A stretch of 64,000 nt of DNA from positions 1 to 64,000 of IMG/VR virus record IMGVR_UViG_3300033984_000416; one strand, 5' to 3'. The translations under genes and the position numbers were made by a program. The notes under the pieces are model-generated. The model did not search any database, was not told the origin of the DNA, and was given only the letters and a program-made list of their open reading frames with translations. Source of the stretch: a virus. Positions 1 to 8,132 of the stretch are shown piece by piece (within the stretch, counting starts at the first letter, position 1; every line of letters begins with the position of its first letter).

Positions 1-211
1 CTAGTAGTTCATCTAAACCAATCTTAGGGTTTTCACTGAATATCATATGGTAATTTAACGATTCATCGCCTTTTACCTTTTTAATATTAGCATCTTCTGG
101 AACTGTCCAACCTTCTTTGAATACAGCATCAACCAAAACTGTTCCATCTAAGTAACGGATACCGATAACATATGGTTGAAGTGAATCTAGGGTTTTTTGT
201 ATATTTGACAT
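1..211 (-). CDS. Conserved hypothetical protein, 3' part outside the window
   Basis: An open frame starts at the ATG on 211-209 and runs off the left edge without a stop, giving about 70 residues that begin MSNIQKTLDSLQPYVIGIRY. No motif was recognised. The stretch is soluble and mixed alpha/beta in character, with Trp and acidic residues in the middle. It is the last visible gene of the minus-strand run and starts 11 nt after the stop of the small membrane protein gene upstream. Function unknown; that it is coding is inferred from the uninterrupted frame and its tight spacing. Confidence 0.7.
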   Translation of the reverse strand, partial: MSNIQKTLDSLQPYVIGIRYLDGTVLVDAVFKEGWTVPEDANIKKVKGDESLNYHMIFSENPKIGLDELL

Positions 212-221
212 AAGTTTTAGT

Positions 222-434
222 TTATAGTTTTATACCTGTAAAGATTACAGATAACAAATATGCGATAGAAACACCCAATATTATTAATGATGTGTTACTA
301 ATCCTATATTTTGTTGGTTCTTCTGGTGTAGAAGTAAAAAACGCTTGTATAAAATAGTAGGCATGTCTTACCACGTTTAACAACGACATAAAAAACGACA
401 TCATTAATAATTTATTGAGTATATCTACTAGCAT
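222..434 (-). CDS. Small two-segment membrane protein, function unknown
   Basis: The product is 70 residues. It has a hydrophobic stretch at about residues 8-33 and a clear transmembrane helix at about residues 47-66 ending in Lys-Leu. It sits 5 nt downstream of the histone-like gene and 11 nt upstream of the next gene, so it is probably co-transcribed with both. A small membrane protein in a phage could be a holin or superinfection-exclusion protein, but nothing in the sequence settles this. It lies about 1.6 kb from the endolysin gene, in the same transcription direction. Confidence 0.6.
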   Translation of the reverse strand: MLVDILNKLLMMSFFMSLLNVVRHAYYFIQAFFTSTPEEPTKYRISNTSLIILGVSIAYLLSVIFTGIKL

Positions 435-439
435 ATTAA

Positions 440-622
440 TTAGTTTTTAGCGTCTTTGTTTTTAGCTGAAACGTCTTGTCTCAAAGCCTGTGATAATGTT
501 CTGATTTCTTGTAAACCTTTTCTAAGTCTTACACCAGCTGCTTTGTTACCTTTTTCGTAAAATTTGTTTGCGTCTTCTTCTAATCCAGCGATTAGAGCTT
601 TTAAATCATTAAATTTTTCCAT
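440..622 (-). CDS. Histone H1-like (Hc1-type) small DNA-associated protein
   Basis: This 60-residue protein is predicted to be helical and is basic in its second half. The central pattern FYEKGNKAAGVRLRKGLQEI matches the short histone H1/Hc1-like proteins widespread in Bacteroidetes, which also carry a KGN-AAG-R-RKG core. Such proteins bind or compact DNA. Here it could act on phage or host DNA, or be packaged. The start overlaps the stop of the upstream gene by 14 nt, so the two are translationally linked. Family assignment is from recognition of the motif; the role in this phage is inference. Confidence 0.7.
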   Translation of the reverse strand: MEKFNDLKALIAGLEEDANKFYEKGNKAAGVRLRKGLQEIRTLSQALRQDVSAKNKDAKN

Positions 623-854
623 CTTGTTTTTCTTTTTTTTCTTCGTTATTGTTATTTTGTGAAATCATATCGTTAAATTTAGCGATAGTCATTTCTAATG
701 TGGCTAATTTACCCACAAGGTCTTTAATAGTGGTTGATTTCCAACCAATGTCACCCATAGTCGAAACTAGGGCTTGTTCTAAAGCGTCTTCCAATTTTAA
801 TTGTTCGGCTGATAGCTCTAAAAGTACTACGTTAAAAAGTCTTTCTGTTTTCAT
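609..854 (-). CDS. Small coiled-coil hypothetical protein
   Basis: An 81-residue protein with two helical leucine/isoleucine-rich segments (about 8-35 and 42-66) and a charged Asn/Glu/Lys tail. No catalytic motif was recognised. Its 3' end overlaps the histone-like gene, so the two probably form one unit. Upstream of its ATG lies an AT-rich leader with a TATTTATT stretch that only loosely resembles the late element seen elsewhere. Confidence 0.6.
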   Translation of the reverse strand: MKTERLFNVVLLELSAEQLKLEDALEQALVSTMGDIGWKSTTIKDLVGKLATLEMTIAKFNDMISQNNNNEEKKEKQDGKI

Positions 855-904
855 AATGTAAAACTACTATATTATTAATTAAAATAAATAGTAAAACCTA
901 AAAT

Positions 905-1378
905 TTAGACAAATTTCAATGATTTTTCAAAAATACTGTAAATTTCAATAAGAGTATCGATGTCTGAATTGGTTTTTATCTTTGTATAATCAAAAACATC
1001 ATGCCAAATTCTAAGTAATCCTTTGTCGGTATAATCAAAAGGTTTTTTATCCGAATAACTGTAAAACACTTCAAGCATAAATTCTAAAAAATAATCATAT
1101 AGTCTAGGATTTATAAATATGATACCTTCTTCGGCAAAGTTAACTATATTTTTTTCCCAACACCATTTAAAATGATTTACTTGAGCCTCTGGGTTAGTTA
1201 CATCGTCACCTAAATATGTGTCGAATGCTAGTATCAATAATGATTGTACGAAATCACCATAAAGTTCACATTTCTCGAACTTTATATTGTTTGATGTGTA
1301 CAACATATTAATACTCTCTTTACTCATAGGGTTGTTAATATAGGCCAAGAAGCTTATTCTATCATATTTGTTATTCAT
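905..1378 (-). CDS. Conserved hypothetical protein
   Basis: A 157-residue soluble protein, rich in aromatic and acidic residues (for example WCWEKN and the segment around YDYFLEFMLEVFYSY). No signal peptide, membrane helix or known motif is visible. It stands between the small-gene group at the left edge and the cell-wall enzyme genes, with about 47 nt on each side. The start is the first ATG in frame, and the leader is AT-rich with no Shine-Dalgarno site. Function unknown. Confidence 0.6.
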   Translation of the reverse strand: MNNKYDRISFLAYINNPMSKESINMLYTSNNIKFEKCELYGDFVQSLLILAFDTYLGDDVTNPEAQVNHFKWCWEKNIVNFAEEGIIFINPRLYDYFLEFMLEVFYSYSDKKPFDYTDKGLLRIWHDVFDYTKIKTNSDIDTLIEIYSIFEKSLKFV

Positions 1379-1425
1379 AGATTTAATTTTATTAGAATAT
1401 AATGGTTAACTTATAAAAATAAATA

Positions 1426-2025
1426 TTAAACGATGTCATTAGTTGTTATTAATGTGTAACTGAATGAGTTACCATGAATTAATTTTGCTTTGTTTATAAT
1501 TACCATAAATTCTTTGAAATCTTTGAGTCTTTTAAAGACTTGGCAACCTTCTGACCAATTTTCAACAAATTGAGATTCAGTCTTAGGGTTTGACCTATGG
1601 ATATTGATTCCAAAGACACCTTCTTCAAGTACAACTTCATCAAACGTCATATTTTTGTTTTTATCTCTATATACTTTAACCTTATTTTGTTGACATAGGG
1701 CTTCGTACTTGCCTTGATGTAATCCAACACGGTGTGAACCTCGATATTGGTTTGGAACTAATCTTGCAACACCTTTAGGGTTGTGGAATTCTAATATTGC
1801 TTTTGTACCTGGGTCTGTAGTTATAGCCCATTCATGATACTGCCATATACCGTTTTCTTTATATGACAACGTAATCACATCGTCAAATACATTAGTCACT
1901 TTCTTACCAACGATAAGATTTCTAACACCAACGATATTAACGTCAAAACCTTTATTATCTGTATCATCGAACCAAACATAACCTTTGGTTTCAACTGCTT
2001 TTTGTATTTTTTCTTTTGTATTCAT
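1426..2025 (-). CDS. YkuD/L,D-transpeptidase-like protein (tentative)
   Basis: A 199-residue protein. Near its C-terminus it has a pattern like the L,D-transpeptidase (YkuD) active site: INIHRS, then about 13 residues on, WSEGCQVF, giving the conserved His and Gly-Cys pair. The family reshapes or cleaves peptidoglycan peptides using the Cys. The gene directly follows a GH19 endolysin, which supports a cell-wall role. I chose the ATG at 2025 because the only longer start is a TTG overlapping the upstream stop (2031). No signal peptide is visible, so it would act in lysis or as a virion enzyme. The assignment rests on a short motif. Confidence 0.5.
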   Translation of the reverse strand: MNTKEKIQKAVETKGYVWFDDTDNKGFDVNIVGVRNLIVGKKVTNVFDDVITLSYKENGIWQYHEWAITTDPGTKAILEFHNPKGVARLVPNQYRGSHRVGLHQGKYEALCQQNKVKVYRDKNKNMTFDEVVLEEGVFGINIHRSNPKTESQFVENWSEGCQVFKRLKDFKEFMVIINKAKLIHGNSFSYTLITTNDIV

Positions 2026-2030
2026 ATCTT

Positions 2031-2642
2031 TTATTTTATCCAACTGTAATATCTTTTGGTTAGTGAGATTCTTTCTTCCAATCCTTTCTCACCACCATTT
2101 ATTTTACGTGTTAATTTAGTTATAACATCATCAGTAATACCTTTGTCACATATAGCCCATAATTTATTCGTTTGAAAAAAGAACATAGCTGATTCAAACG
2201 GAAATTCAGTTGCAACCAAGTCTGGTGTTGTTAATATTTCTGGTTTCTTTAAATAAGCCGACAATAACTTATAATTATCTTTACCCGTAGTTTGAAGAGC
2301 CCCTCGGCCTCTAAAAAAATACCCTTCACGAGATGCTTCGTTACCATTACCCATTCTGTTGGAATAAACTCTAGACGCTATCTTGATTGGTTGTCTAGCG
2401 TATAGTTCGGCCATATTCCCAGTAAAATATTTAGGAAATGTTGCAACTAAGCCTTTGGCTGAATAGTTTAGATTTTCATTAAAAACTTCAAAACCACCTG
2501 TTTCATGTGATGTTTGACCAAAGAAGTGTGCAGCTCTTATTGGTGTAAGTTTGTAATACTCCATCGCTTTTTTAAGTGTTGTTGGTCCAAACGAACCATC
2601 GGCTGGAGCACCAATTTTCTCTTGAAATTTAATTAGACTCAT
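2031..2642 (-). CDS. GH19 chitinase-type endolysin
   Basis: A 203-residue glycoside hydrolase family 19 protein, the lysozyme-like fold common in phage endolysins. It cuts the glycan strands of peptidoglycan. The N-terminus has a short peptidoglycan-binding-like segment (PADGSFGPTTLKKAM). The GH19 core begins at AAHFFGQTSHETGGF, with Glu47 as likely catalytic acid and a second Glu at 52 or 56 before NLNYS; FFRGRGALQTTG is the usual downstream motif. There is no signal peptide, so export would need a holin. A late-type element lies 15 nt upstream, followed upstream by a terminator, so it starts its own unit. It is one of four lytic enzymes in the window. Confidence 0.88.
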   Translation of the reverse strand: MSLIKFQEKIGAPADGSFGPTTLKKAMEYYKLTPIRAAHFFGQTSHETGGFEVFNENLNYSAKGLVATFPKYFTGNMAELYARQPIKIASRVYSNRMGNGNEASREGYFFRGRGALQTTGKDNYKLLSAYLKKPEILTTPDLVATEFPFESAMFFFQTNKLWAICDKGITDDVITKLTRKINGGEKGLEERISLTKRYYSWIK

Positions 2643-2656
2643 AGTATGTGTTTTAT

Positions 2657-2666
2657 TATAAATATC
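2657..2666 (-). promoter_or_regulatory. Putative late promoter element GATATTTATA
   Basis: Reads GATATTTATAATAAAA on the coding strand, 14 nt before the ATG of the endolysin. It lies just downstream of a terminator, as expected for a fresh transcription start. Confidence 0.55.
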
Positions 2667-2673
2667 CTATAAA

Positions 2674-2701
2674 TAAAAAAACCACTCGATTTGAGTGGTT
2701 T
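2674..2701 (-). terminator. Intrinsic terminator after the acidic 706-aa protein gene
   Basis: A perfect 8-bp stem (AACCACTC / GAGTGGTT) with a 5-nt loop, followed on the minus strand by seven T residues. It starts about 20 nt after the stop of the gene at 2720. Confidence 0.9.
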
Positions 2702-2719
2702 TAGTATTTTATATTTTAA

Positions 2720-4840
2720 TTACATTCCTGTGTTACCACATTGTGCTAATTCAGCTTCTAAACGGTTAACTTTTCTTTTTAGTTTGTTTACTATATTAGC
2801 TTCATCACCCATTCCTTCTTCGTCATATGATTCGTCCATTTCGTCTTCATCATCTTCACCACCCATTTCTTCAGCATATTTAGCTGGGTTCATTTTAGCT
2901 CTTTCTTTATCCTCTACAGGAACTAAGATTGGACTAGGACCAGCACCGATGATGTAATAATCGCCTGTTGATTTGCTAACCATAAGTCTTGCACCACTAG
3001 CTTTTGGAGCTGCTGGAACTTTAACATCATCTTCATCGTCAGTATCGGTTGGAACATCACCAGAAATATCAGTATCAGCTGGTTCGGCATCAACATCACC
3101 ATCTTCGTCATCAGATTTATTCCAATCATCATTACCTTCTTCTTCTTCACCTTCTTCTTCATTTTCATTGATGTCAATGTTAAGTTCTTTTGCTGGATTT
3201 GGTAATTTACCTTTGTCGTCACCCATATTGTAGTCAACATCTTCTTCTTCTTCTTCTTCTTCACTTTCATTGATTGGTGCAAATACTTTACCGTTTAAAG
3301 TAAGACCTTCACCCATGTGTATGTGTTTTTTCGCTTCAGCAGCGTGAGGAACGTTGATATCTTCCCAATGACCTTTTTTAGTTGATACTGCATTTGTACC
3401 TTTTTCAGTTGGAACCGTTTCAGTAGCTTCAGTTGTTACTTCTTCTGCTTCTTCTGTTTCATCTTCTTCTGTTTCTTCTGTTTCGTCATCGTTAAATGAT
3501 TCATTCATTTTGATATGTTTTTTTGCTTCAGCAGCTTGAGTACCGTTTGCATCTTCCCAGTTACCTTTTTTAGGAGCTGGTGCTTTTGTACCTTTATCTG
3601 TAGATACAGAACCTTCTACATGTTTAGTAGCTTCTGGTGCAGATTTTTTAATGTCTTCTAAGTTACCTTTTTTAGGAGCTGGAGCTTTCGTTCCTTTTTC
3701 TGTAGATACAGAACCTTCAACGTGTTTCTTAGCTTCTGGTGCGTGTTTAACAGCTTTGTCTAAATCACCTTCAGTTGCATCTTGGTCTTCAATATCATCA
3801 CCTTCTAAAAGAGCTTTTGATTTGTTCCAGATATTACTGAAAACAGCGTTTTCATTAAGTCTATCATTACCTTTAACCAATCCAAGAGTTTCTTGTGATT
3901 TGTAACCCCAAAGGTGTTTCATTTTTTGCATATCTTCATTAACCATTTTCTTGTCAGATGCTGTTAATACTACTGCTCTACCTTCAGAAAGTGTTCCTTC
4001 CCAACGGATTGTGTAAGTTTCGTTACCATCAGTCATTTCGAATTGTTTGTTATCCGTTCTATATGATTCTGGTATCATGTTAAGTGCATTTCCAACACCG
4101 TTAAACTCTTTTTTAAATTTAAGTCTTTTCATTGATTCTTTTATTTTTGGTTTATTGTTATCTTCTTTATTATCTTCTTTAGCTTCATCGCTATTTTCAA
4201 AATCGTATCGGTCTGCATCACCATAAGGTTTACCACCTTCGATATCTCTACTAGCTGAAGCTTCAGCACCTTCATTAGTATATGCAGAGTGTTTTCTCAT
4301 AGCTTTTGTTGGGTTTGGATTTGGGATAATCACATCACCAAAACTCAATAAATTATCCGTTGCTTTTGCTCTTTCTTCAGCTGAATCTTCAGCGTTTTTA
4401 AGTTTAGTCTTACCAAAGTCATCAGATGATGAACCTTGTGATGCTTCAGCGTTACCCATATCTTTACCACCTTTGTTACCCATTCTAGAACTTCCTTCTA
4501 AAGCTTCTTTAGCTCTATCTTTAAAGTCTTTGTTTGGTTCTCTATCGTATTCGTTCATTTCTGTACCGTTTTCGATTTCCATCTTGTCATGGTATTGTTT
4601 TTCTTTGTCTCCGTTGTAGTTGAATTTGTTCGTACCCATTTTACCAGAATCTTTATCTGATTTAACGTTTTTCTCGTAACTAGTTACATCTTTCGCAATA
4701 GCTTTAACACCAGCTTTGTTAACTTCACCAGATTTTTTAGTCACAGCTTTAGTGACGTTAATACCAGGAGTACTAGCTTCGTCTTTAGCTTCAGACAAGA
4801 ATCTTTCAGTTAAGTGTTGTTTTATTATATTTTTATCCAT
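2720..4840 (-). CDS. Acidic, repeat-containing putative virion protein
   Basis: A 706-residue, highly acidic, low-complexity protein with no recognised enzyme motif. Residues of about 350-500 hold a repeated unit containing EAKKHVEGSVSTEKGTKAP or close variants and ending KKGNxED: two near-identical copies and two diverged ones. Long Asp/Glu tracts follow (about 515-600), and the last 25 residues look like a coiled coil. The N-terminus (MDKNIIKQHLTERFLSEAKD) is a short amphipathic helix ending LSE-A, which fits the T4 gp21 prohead-protease consensus. It has its own late-type element and terminator. An internal head or scaffold-like role is a guess. Confidence 0.75.
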   Translation of the reverse strand: MDKNIIKQHLTERFLSEAKDEASTPGINVTKAVTKKSGEVNKAGVKAIAKDVTSYEKNVKSDKDSGKMGTNKFNYNGDKEKQYHDKMEIENGTEMNEYDREPNKDFKDRAKEALEGSSRMGNKGGKDMGNAEASQGSSSDDFGKTKLKNAEDSAEERAKATDNLLSFGDVIIPNPNPTKAMRKHSAYTNEGAEASASRDIEGGKPYGDADRYDFENSDEAKEDNKEDNNKPKIKESMKRLKFKKEFNGVGNALNMIPESYRTDNKQFEMTDGNETYTIRWEGTLSEGRAVVLTASDKKMVNEDMQKMKHLWGYKSQETLGLVKGNDRLNENAVFSNIWNKSKALLEGDDIEDQDATEGDLDKAVKHAPEAKKHVEGSVSTEKGTKAPAPKKGNLEDIKKSAPEATKHVEGSVSTDKGTKAPAPKKGNWEDANGTQAAEAKKHIKMNESFNDDETEETEEDETEEAEEVTTEATETVPTEKGTNAVSTKKGHWEDINVPHAAEAKKHIHMGEGLTLNGKVFAPINESEEEEEEEDVDYNMGDDKGKLPNPAKELNIDINENEEEGEEEEGNDDWNKSDDEDGDVDAEPADTDISGDVPTDTDDEDDVKVPAAPKASGARLMVSKSTGDYYIIGAGPSPILVPVEDKERAKMNPAKYAEEMGGEDDEDEMDESYDEEGMGDEANIVNKLKRKVNRLEAELAQCGNTGM
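3330..3790 (-). repeat. Repeat block coding EAKKHV...KKGN-ED units
   Basis: Two nearly identical units of about 105 bases and two diverged ones lie inside the acidic 706-aa gene. They code for EGSVST-KGTKAPAPKKGN-type peptides. Coding-level repeats rather than a mobile element. Confidence 0.7.
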
Positions 4841-4855
4841 CTTATTTGATTTTAT

Positions 4856-4865
4856 TATAAATATC
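4856..4865 (-). promoter_or_regulatory. Putative late promoter element GATATTTATA
   Basis: Reads GATATTTATAATAAAA on the coding strand, 15 nt before the ATG of the acidic 706-aa protein. It sits in the short gap after the stop of the upstream gene. Confidence 0.55.
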
Positions 4866-4884
4866 TTAGTTTTTTGTAAAGTTG

Positions 4885-6402
4885 TTATGCTTTAGTGTTT
4901 TTTGCTACAATAATAGATTTTATCTCATCAATTGTTTTACCAGTCTTTTTAGCGATTGCCTCGTATATTTGGTTTTCACTCAATGATGGTGCATTTACGT
5001 TACCTTTTGTTTTCTTAACACTAACCACGTTATCAACAGCACCAGCACTACAACCAGTACCAGCTGGTTTATTATTCAAGTCAACACAATCGTTGAATTC
5101 AACGAAGCCACCACCAGACCATTGGGTTTTATTGTGAGCTTCACTTCCTTCTTTGACAACTGGTACCTTGGTTTGACCAACCCTAGCTATTTTTTTCTTT
5201 ATTAAAGGGTCATCACTAAATAAACCAGCAGAACCTGTGTATTGACCAGTAGTACTGCTACCAATACTACCATCACCACCAACAGTACCAGTTGTTTCTT
5301 CTAGATTTTGTGTTTTTTCTATTTCCCTTTTTGCTAATTCAGCATCTCTAATTGCTTTTAATTTTGCAACCATAGCGTTGTGTTCTTCTGGTGTTTTTTC
5401 TACACCTTTCTTAGGAGTCATAGCAGCACTAGTGTTTGCTTTAAATGTATGGTAAGCATCAATAGCATCATCTTCGTTTAAAGGGAAATCCAAAGCGTTG
5501 AATATCGCTTGGTCTTTATCGTATATATCCAATAAATCTTGTTTTAATGGTTCATCAATTTGTATAAGTCTGAATTTACCACTATCCCACGCATTTAAAC
5601 CGTATCCAACTTCGTTTTTATGTTTCGCAGCAAAGTTACTTACAAATTCACTACTTAAAGGTTTTTCTGATAAATCACCATATAAGAATACAAAGTAATT
5701 TTTTCCATCAGTTAAGATACTGATTTCGTAGTTGCTACCAATAGTTTTTAATGGCCCGTTTATTTCAGCGAAGTTTTCTTCTTCTTCTTCATCGTCTTCA
5801 TAATTATCTTCTTGGTTCCATGGAGCGTTAGGGTCGTGTTCAGCACCAGCTGGATAGTTTTCAGTTTCTAACTCCATGTTAGATGTGCCAGTCATTGCGT
5901 TAAGTTCGTCTTCAATAGCTTGTTTAGCTTGTTCTGGACTACCACTAGATTTAGATAATTTGAATCTACCGTCTTTTTTAACTATAAGTTTTTTAGATAA
6001 TAATTCGTCAGTGATTTCATCAAATGTCAAAACACTACCTTTTGGATTTTTAAATTGTGGAAAGTCTTTTGTCTCACCATATAAGTAATGAATAAGTTCA
6101 ATCACTTTACCTTGTACTTTATCTTCACCTTCCATCATTGGTTCTTTAAATTTACCTTGTGCACTTTTTGGAATTCCAAGTGCATCTTTTTTAATATTGA
6201 ATGGTTTTTCTTCTTCTAGGGTTTTAACACTACCAGCTGGTAGAGCTTTAGACATAGCTTTATCAACTCTAGCTAATCCACCTTTTACAACTGGCATCTT
6301 AGGCATTGCTGTTTCATTTATTACTTTAGATGCAAATATTCTATTGTATTGTTCTTTGGTGATTTTAACCAAACGTTTTCCGTTTTCTTTATTTTGTTCC
6401 AT
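4885..6402 (-). CDS. Acidic hypothetical protein, possibly internal head protein
   Basis: A 505-residue soluble protein. Its N-terminus (VKITKEQYNRIFASKVINET) resembles the short amphipathic N-termini, ending in a conserved Asn-Glu, of many phage structural proteins. The middle has a folded-looking region (about 90-170) and an Asp/Glu tract (about 195-210). The second half contains Gly/Thr-rich linkers (TTGTVGGDGSIGSSTTG) and a two-Cys segment (CVDLNNKPAGTGC). It lies between other probable virion genes and starts 8 nt after the stop of the next small gene. No enzyme motif. Virion location is inferred from context only. Confidence 0.7.
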   Translation of the reverse strand: MEQNKENGKRLVKITKEQYNRIFASKVINETAMPKMPVVKGGLARVDKAMSKALPAGSVKTLEEEKPFNIKKDALGIPKSAQGKFKEPMMEGEDKVQGKVIELIHYLYGETKDFPQFKNPKGSVLTFDEITDELLSKKLIVKKDGRFKLSKSSGSPEQAKQAIEDELNAMTGTSNMELETENYPAGAEHDPNAPWNQEDNYEDDEEEEENFAEINGPLKTIGSNYEISILTDGKNYFVFLYGDLSEKPLSSEFVSNFAAKHKNEVGYGLNAWDSGKFRLIQIDEPLKQDLLDIYDKDQAIFNALDFPLNEDDAIDAYHTFKANTSAAMTPKKGVEKTPEEHNAMVAKLKAIRDAELAKREIEKTQNLEETTGTVGGDGSIGSSTTGQYTGSAGLFSDDPLIKKKIARVGQTKVPVVKEGSEAHNKTQWSGGGFVEFNDCVDLNNKPAGTGCSAGAVDNVVSVKKTKGNVNAPSLSENQIYEAIAKKTGKTIDEIKSIIVAKNTKA

Positions 6403-6409
6403 AATATAG

Positions 6410-6661
6410 TTAGCTAGTTTTATTTGTTAAGTTATTTCTCCAAACGCCTCTTTGAGTCCATAGAGTCTTGTATAGTTGTGTGATAACATTTCTAGTAATC
6501 TCAACAACCTTATCGTCCAATTCTTTATTGTCTTTAAGTTTATCCTTAACAATTTTCTCTATCTTACTCTTAAATGCTTGGCTGTCCATAGAAACTTTAA
6601 TTTCTTTGGTGATATCAGCTTTCGTAAGATTTTCGTTAATTTTTTTTATATTTTTAGACAT
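6410..6661 (-). CDS. Small helical hypothetical protein
   Basis: An 83-residue, Lys-rich, helical protein starting MSKNIKKINENLTKADITKE. I chose the ATG at 6661 over the in-frame ATG at 6697 because a late-type element lies between them, 14 nt before 6661, and because the longer version would run into the upstream terminator. It leads the unit containing the 505-aa protein. Function unknown. Confidence 0.65.
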   Translation of the reverse strand: MSKNIKKINENLTKADITKEIKVSMDSQAFKSKIEKIVKDKLKDNKELDDKVVEITRNVITQLYKTLWTQRGVWRNNLTNKTS

Positions 6662-6675
6662 AGTATTGTTTTTAT

Positions 6676-6685
6676 TATAAATATT
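6676..6685 (-). promoter_or_regulatory. Putative late promoter element AATATTTATA
   Basis: Reads AATATTTATAATAAAAA on the coding strand, 14 nt before the ATG at 6661 and right after a terminator. The first base differs from the GATATTTATA consensus. Confidence 0.55.
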
Positions 6686-6694
6686 ATGTTTTAA

Positions 6695-6720
6695 CAAAAA
6701 AAGCCCTATTATGGGCTTTT
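6695..6720 (-). terminator. Intrinsic terminator after the tube-like protein gene
   Basis: Minus strand shows an AAGCCC / GGGCTT stem with a 6-nt loop, followed by a run of T. It lies 23 nt after the stop of the gene at 6743. Confidence 0.88.
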
Positions 6721-6742
6721 ATTTATTTAATGTGTAAATAGG

Positions 6743-7381
6743 TTACAATAAATCTAATCTATTCGTTTTTAATGTTAATTTATATTTCAACAAAGACTTG
6801 TCATCATAGTTTAATTCACCAAAATCTATCTTGCTTATTAAACAATCACCTAAAGCAATTTTTTCGTAAACAACTCCAGTTGCATCCAGAAGTTCAATAT
6901 CTAAATTAAATTCTTTTTCTTTAAAAAACCATTCATTAATTGTTTTTATATTTGTTTTAGTTTTTGAATTCCCTATATAATCTATCATCTCTAACTCAAA
7001 ATCACTAATATATGTGTTGGTTCTGAAGTGAAAACCTAAAAGAGCAACTCTTTCATTTTTAATTATTGGTAGATTTATACTAGCAACAAAGAATGGTTTT
7101 ATTTTCATTTCTTCTGGAAATTTAACCAGAAATCTATTTCTGGTTTTTGGTTCAAAATTTGGCGGTACTAGCATTGATTTACTAGCACCAACTTTTCTTA
7201 TTTCAGCCAATGGATTTTTCTTACCAGTTAATTTTTCATATTTTGGGTTAGGTTCTCCAGTCTGTGGGTCATACATAGGTATATCTGTTAATGTTGGTGG
7301 ATAAGGACCAACTATACCTTGGTTATTTTTCGCTGGTTTTTGTGTAATCGATTCTTTTTTTGTTTGAAACTCTTTCTTCAT
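6743..7381 (-). CDS. Tail tube-like fold protein (gp19/gp54-type, tentative)
   Basis: A 212-residue protein with a disordered, Pro-rich N-terminus (about 1-75) followed by a compact beta-rich domain. The domain pattern (NRFLVKFP, then INLPII, FELEMIDYI, NLDIELLDATG, ISKIDFGELNYDDKS, KLTLKTNRLDLL) resembles phage tail tube and tube-initiator proteins, where a strand of type 'v.sidfg.ldy.d.s....lt...d' is typical. It could be a baseplate tube component such as gp48/gp54 or a second tube protein. It is preceded 3 nt upstream by a spanin-like gene and ends in a terminator. Fold assignment from pattern only. Confidence 0.55.
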   Translation of the reverse strand: MKKEFQTKKESITQKPAKNNQGIVGPYPPTLTDIPMYDPQTGEPNPKYEKLTGKKNPLAEIRKVGASKSMLVPPNFEPKTRNRFLVKFPEEMKIKPFFVASINLPIIKNERVALLGFHFRTNTYISDFELEMIDYIGNSKTKTNIKTINEWFFKEKEFNLDIELLDATGVVYEKIALGDCLISKIDFGELNYDDKSLLKYKLTLKTNRLDLL

Positions 7382-7384
7382 TGT

Positions 7385-7849
7385 TTATGGTTTTAATAGT
7401 AGAACTAGTATTGGCAGCACCACGGCACCGATGAATCCAAATACTTTATATGTTTTTTGTTTTCTGATTTCTTTTTTTTGGTCAGCAACAACTTTATTTA
7501 TGATTGCTAGCTCTTCATCTTTGATTTTAAGCATAGCATTTAGATTTGTTATTTGTTGCACATAATTAATACTTTTTAATTGATAGTCTTTGATTATTTT
7601 AACTTGCAATTGAATTGTATTTTGGTTAATACCATCTCTTACCATGTAAACATTAAGAAGACTATCAACAATTTCTTTATCTAAGATTTCAGCTAGGATA
7701 AATTTAGCGTCAACCATTTTCATTTGGATTATTGTATCTCCTTTTGAATTAACGAGTGCTTGAACTCTCGGCTCTTTTATCGAGATATTTTGTGAATGCA
7801 TTGGCAACGCCATTAGCAGACAAACGATTAACGTTACTAGGTATTTCAT
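7385..7849 (-). CDS. Coiled-coil envelope protein, probable spanin component
   Basis: A 154-residue protein. It has a signal-peptide-like N-terminus (about 1-20, ending MHSQ, a common signal peptidase site context in Flavobacteria), a long helical middle (about 60-130) and a C-terminal membrane helix (about 134-152). It overlaps the 3' end of a gene for an N-terminally anchored coiled-coil protein by 101 nt in another frame. Overlapping genes of this kind are typical of i-spanin/o-spanin pairs that disrupt the outer membrane. Cys10 lies in LIVC, which is not a good lipobox, so a C-terminally anchored single-molecule spanin is an alternative. Near the amidase gene. Confidence 0.55.
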   Translation of the reverse strand: MKYLVTLIVCLLMALPMHSQNISIKEPRVQALVNSKGDTIIQMKMVDAKFILAEILDKEIVDSLLNVYMVRDGINQNTIQLQVKIIKDYQLKSINYVQQITNLNAMLKIKDEELAIINKVVADQKKEIRKQKTYKVFGFIGAVVLPILVLLLKP

Positions 7850-8132
7850 GTCTTTTTTTGTTTAATTTATCTAATTGTGATTGTGTAGAAGCTAATTTAG
7901 CTTCGTTTATTTTTACCTTACCTTGAAGCCCACAAATAAGAGCGTCTAGATTTTTATTTGCAGAGTTAAGGCTATCATTTTTACTTGCTAAGTCAGCACT
8001 GATTTTTTCTAATCTTTCGATATCTGCTTTATATTGTGTTGGTATTGATTTTTGACCAGCGATAAAACTAATGATTAAAGCAACAGCCAACACTACAATA
8101 AATATTGATTTAAAATCGTATTTTGCGTTCAT
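7749..8132 (-). CDS. Probable i-spanin (Rz-like)
   Basis: A 127-residue protein with an N-terminal membrane anchor (about residues 9-25) and a periplasmic coiled coil (about 32-97) with regular Leu/Ala heptads, the layout of Rz-type inner-membrane spanins. It starts in a TAATG overlap with the upstream gene, and its 3' end overlaps the next envelope-protein gene by 101 nt. The amidase two genes upstream is a further lysis gene. Assignment is by architecture; spanins share little sequence. Confidence 0.6.
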   Translation of the reverse strand: MNAKYDFKSIFIVVLAVALIISFIAGQKSIPTQYKADIERLEKISADLASKNDSLNSANKNLDALICGLQGKVKINEAKLASTQSQLDKLNKKRHEIPSNVNRLSANGVANAFTKYLDKRAESSSTR

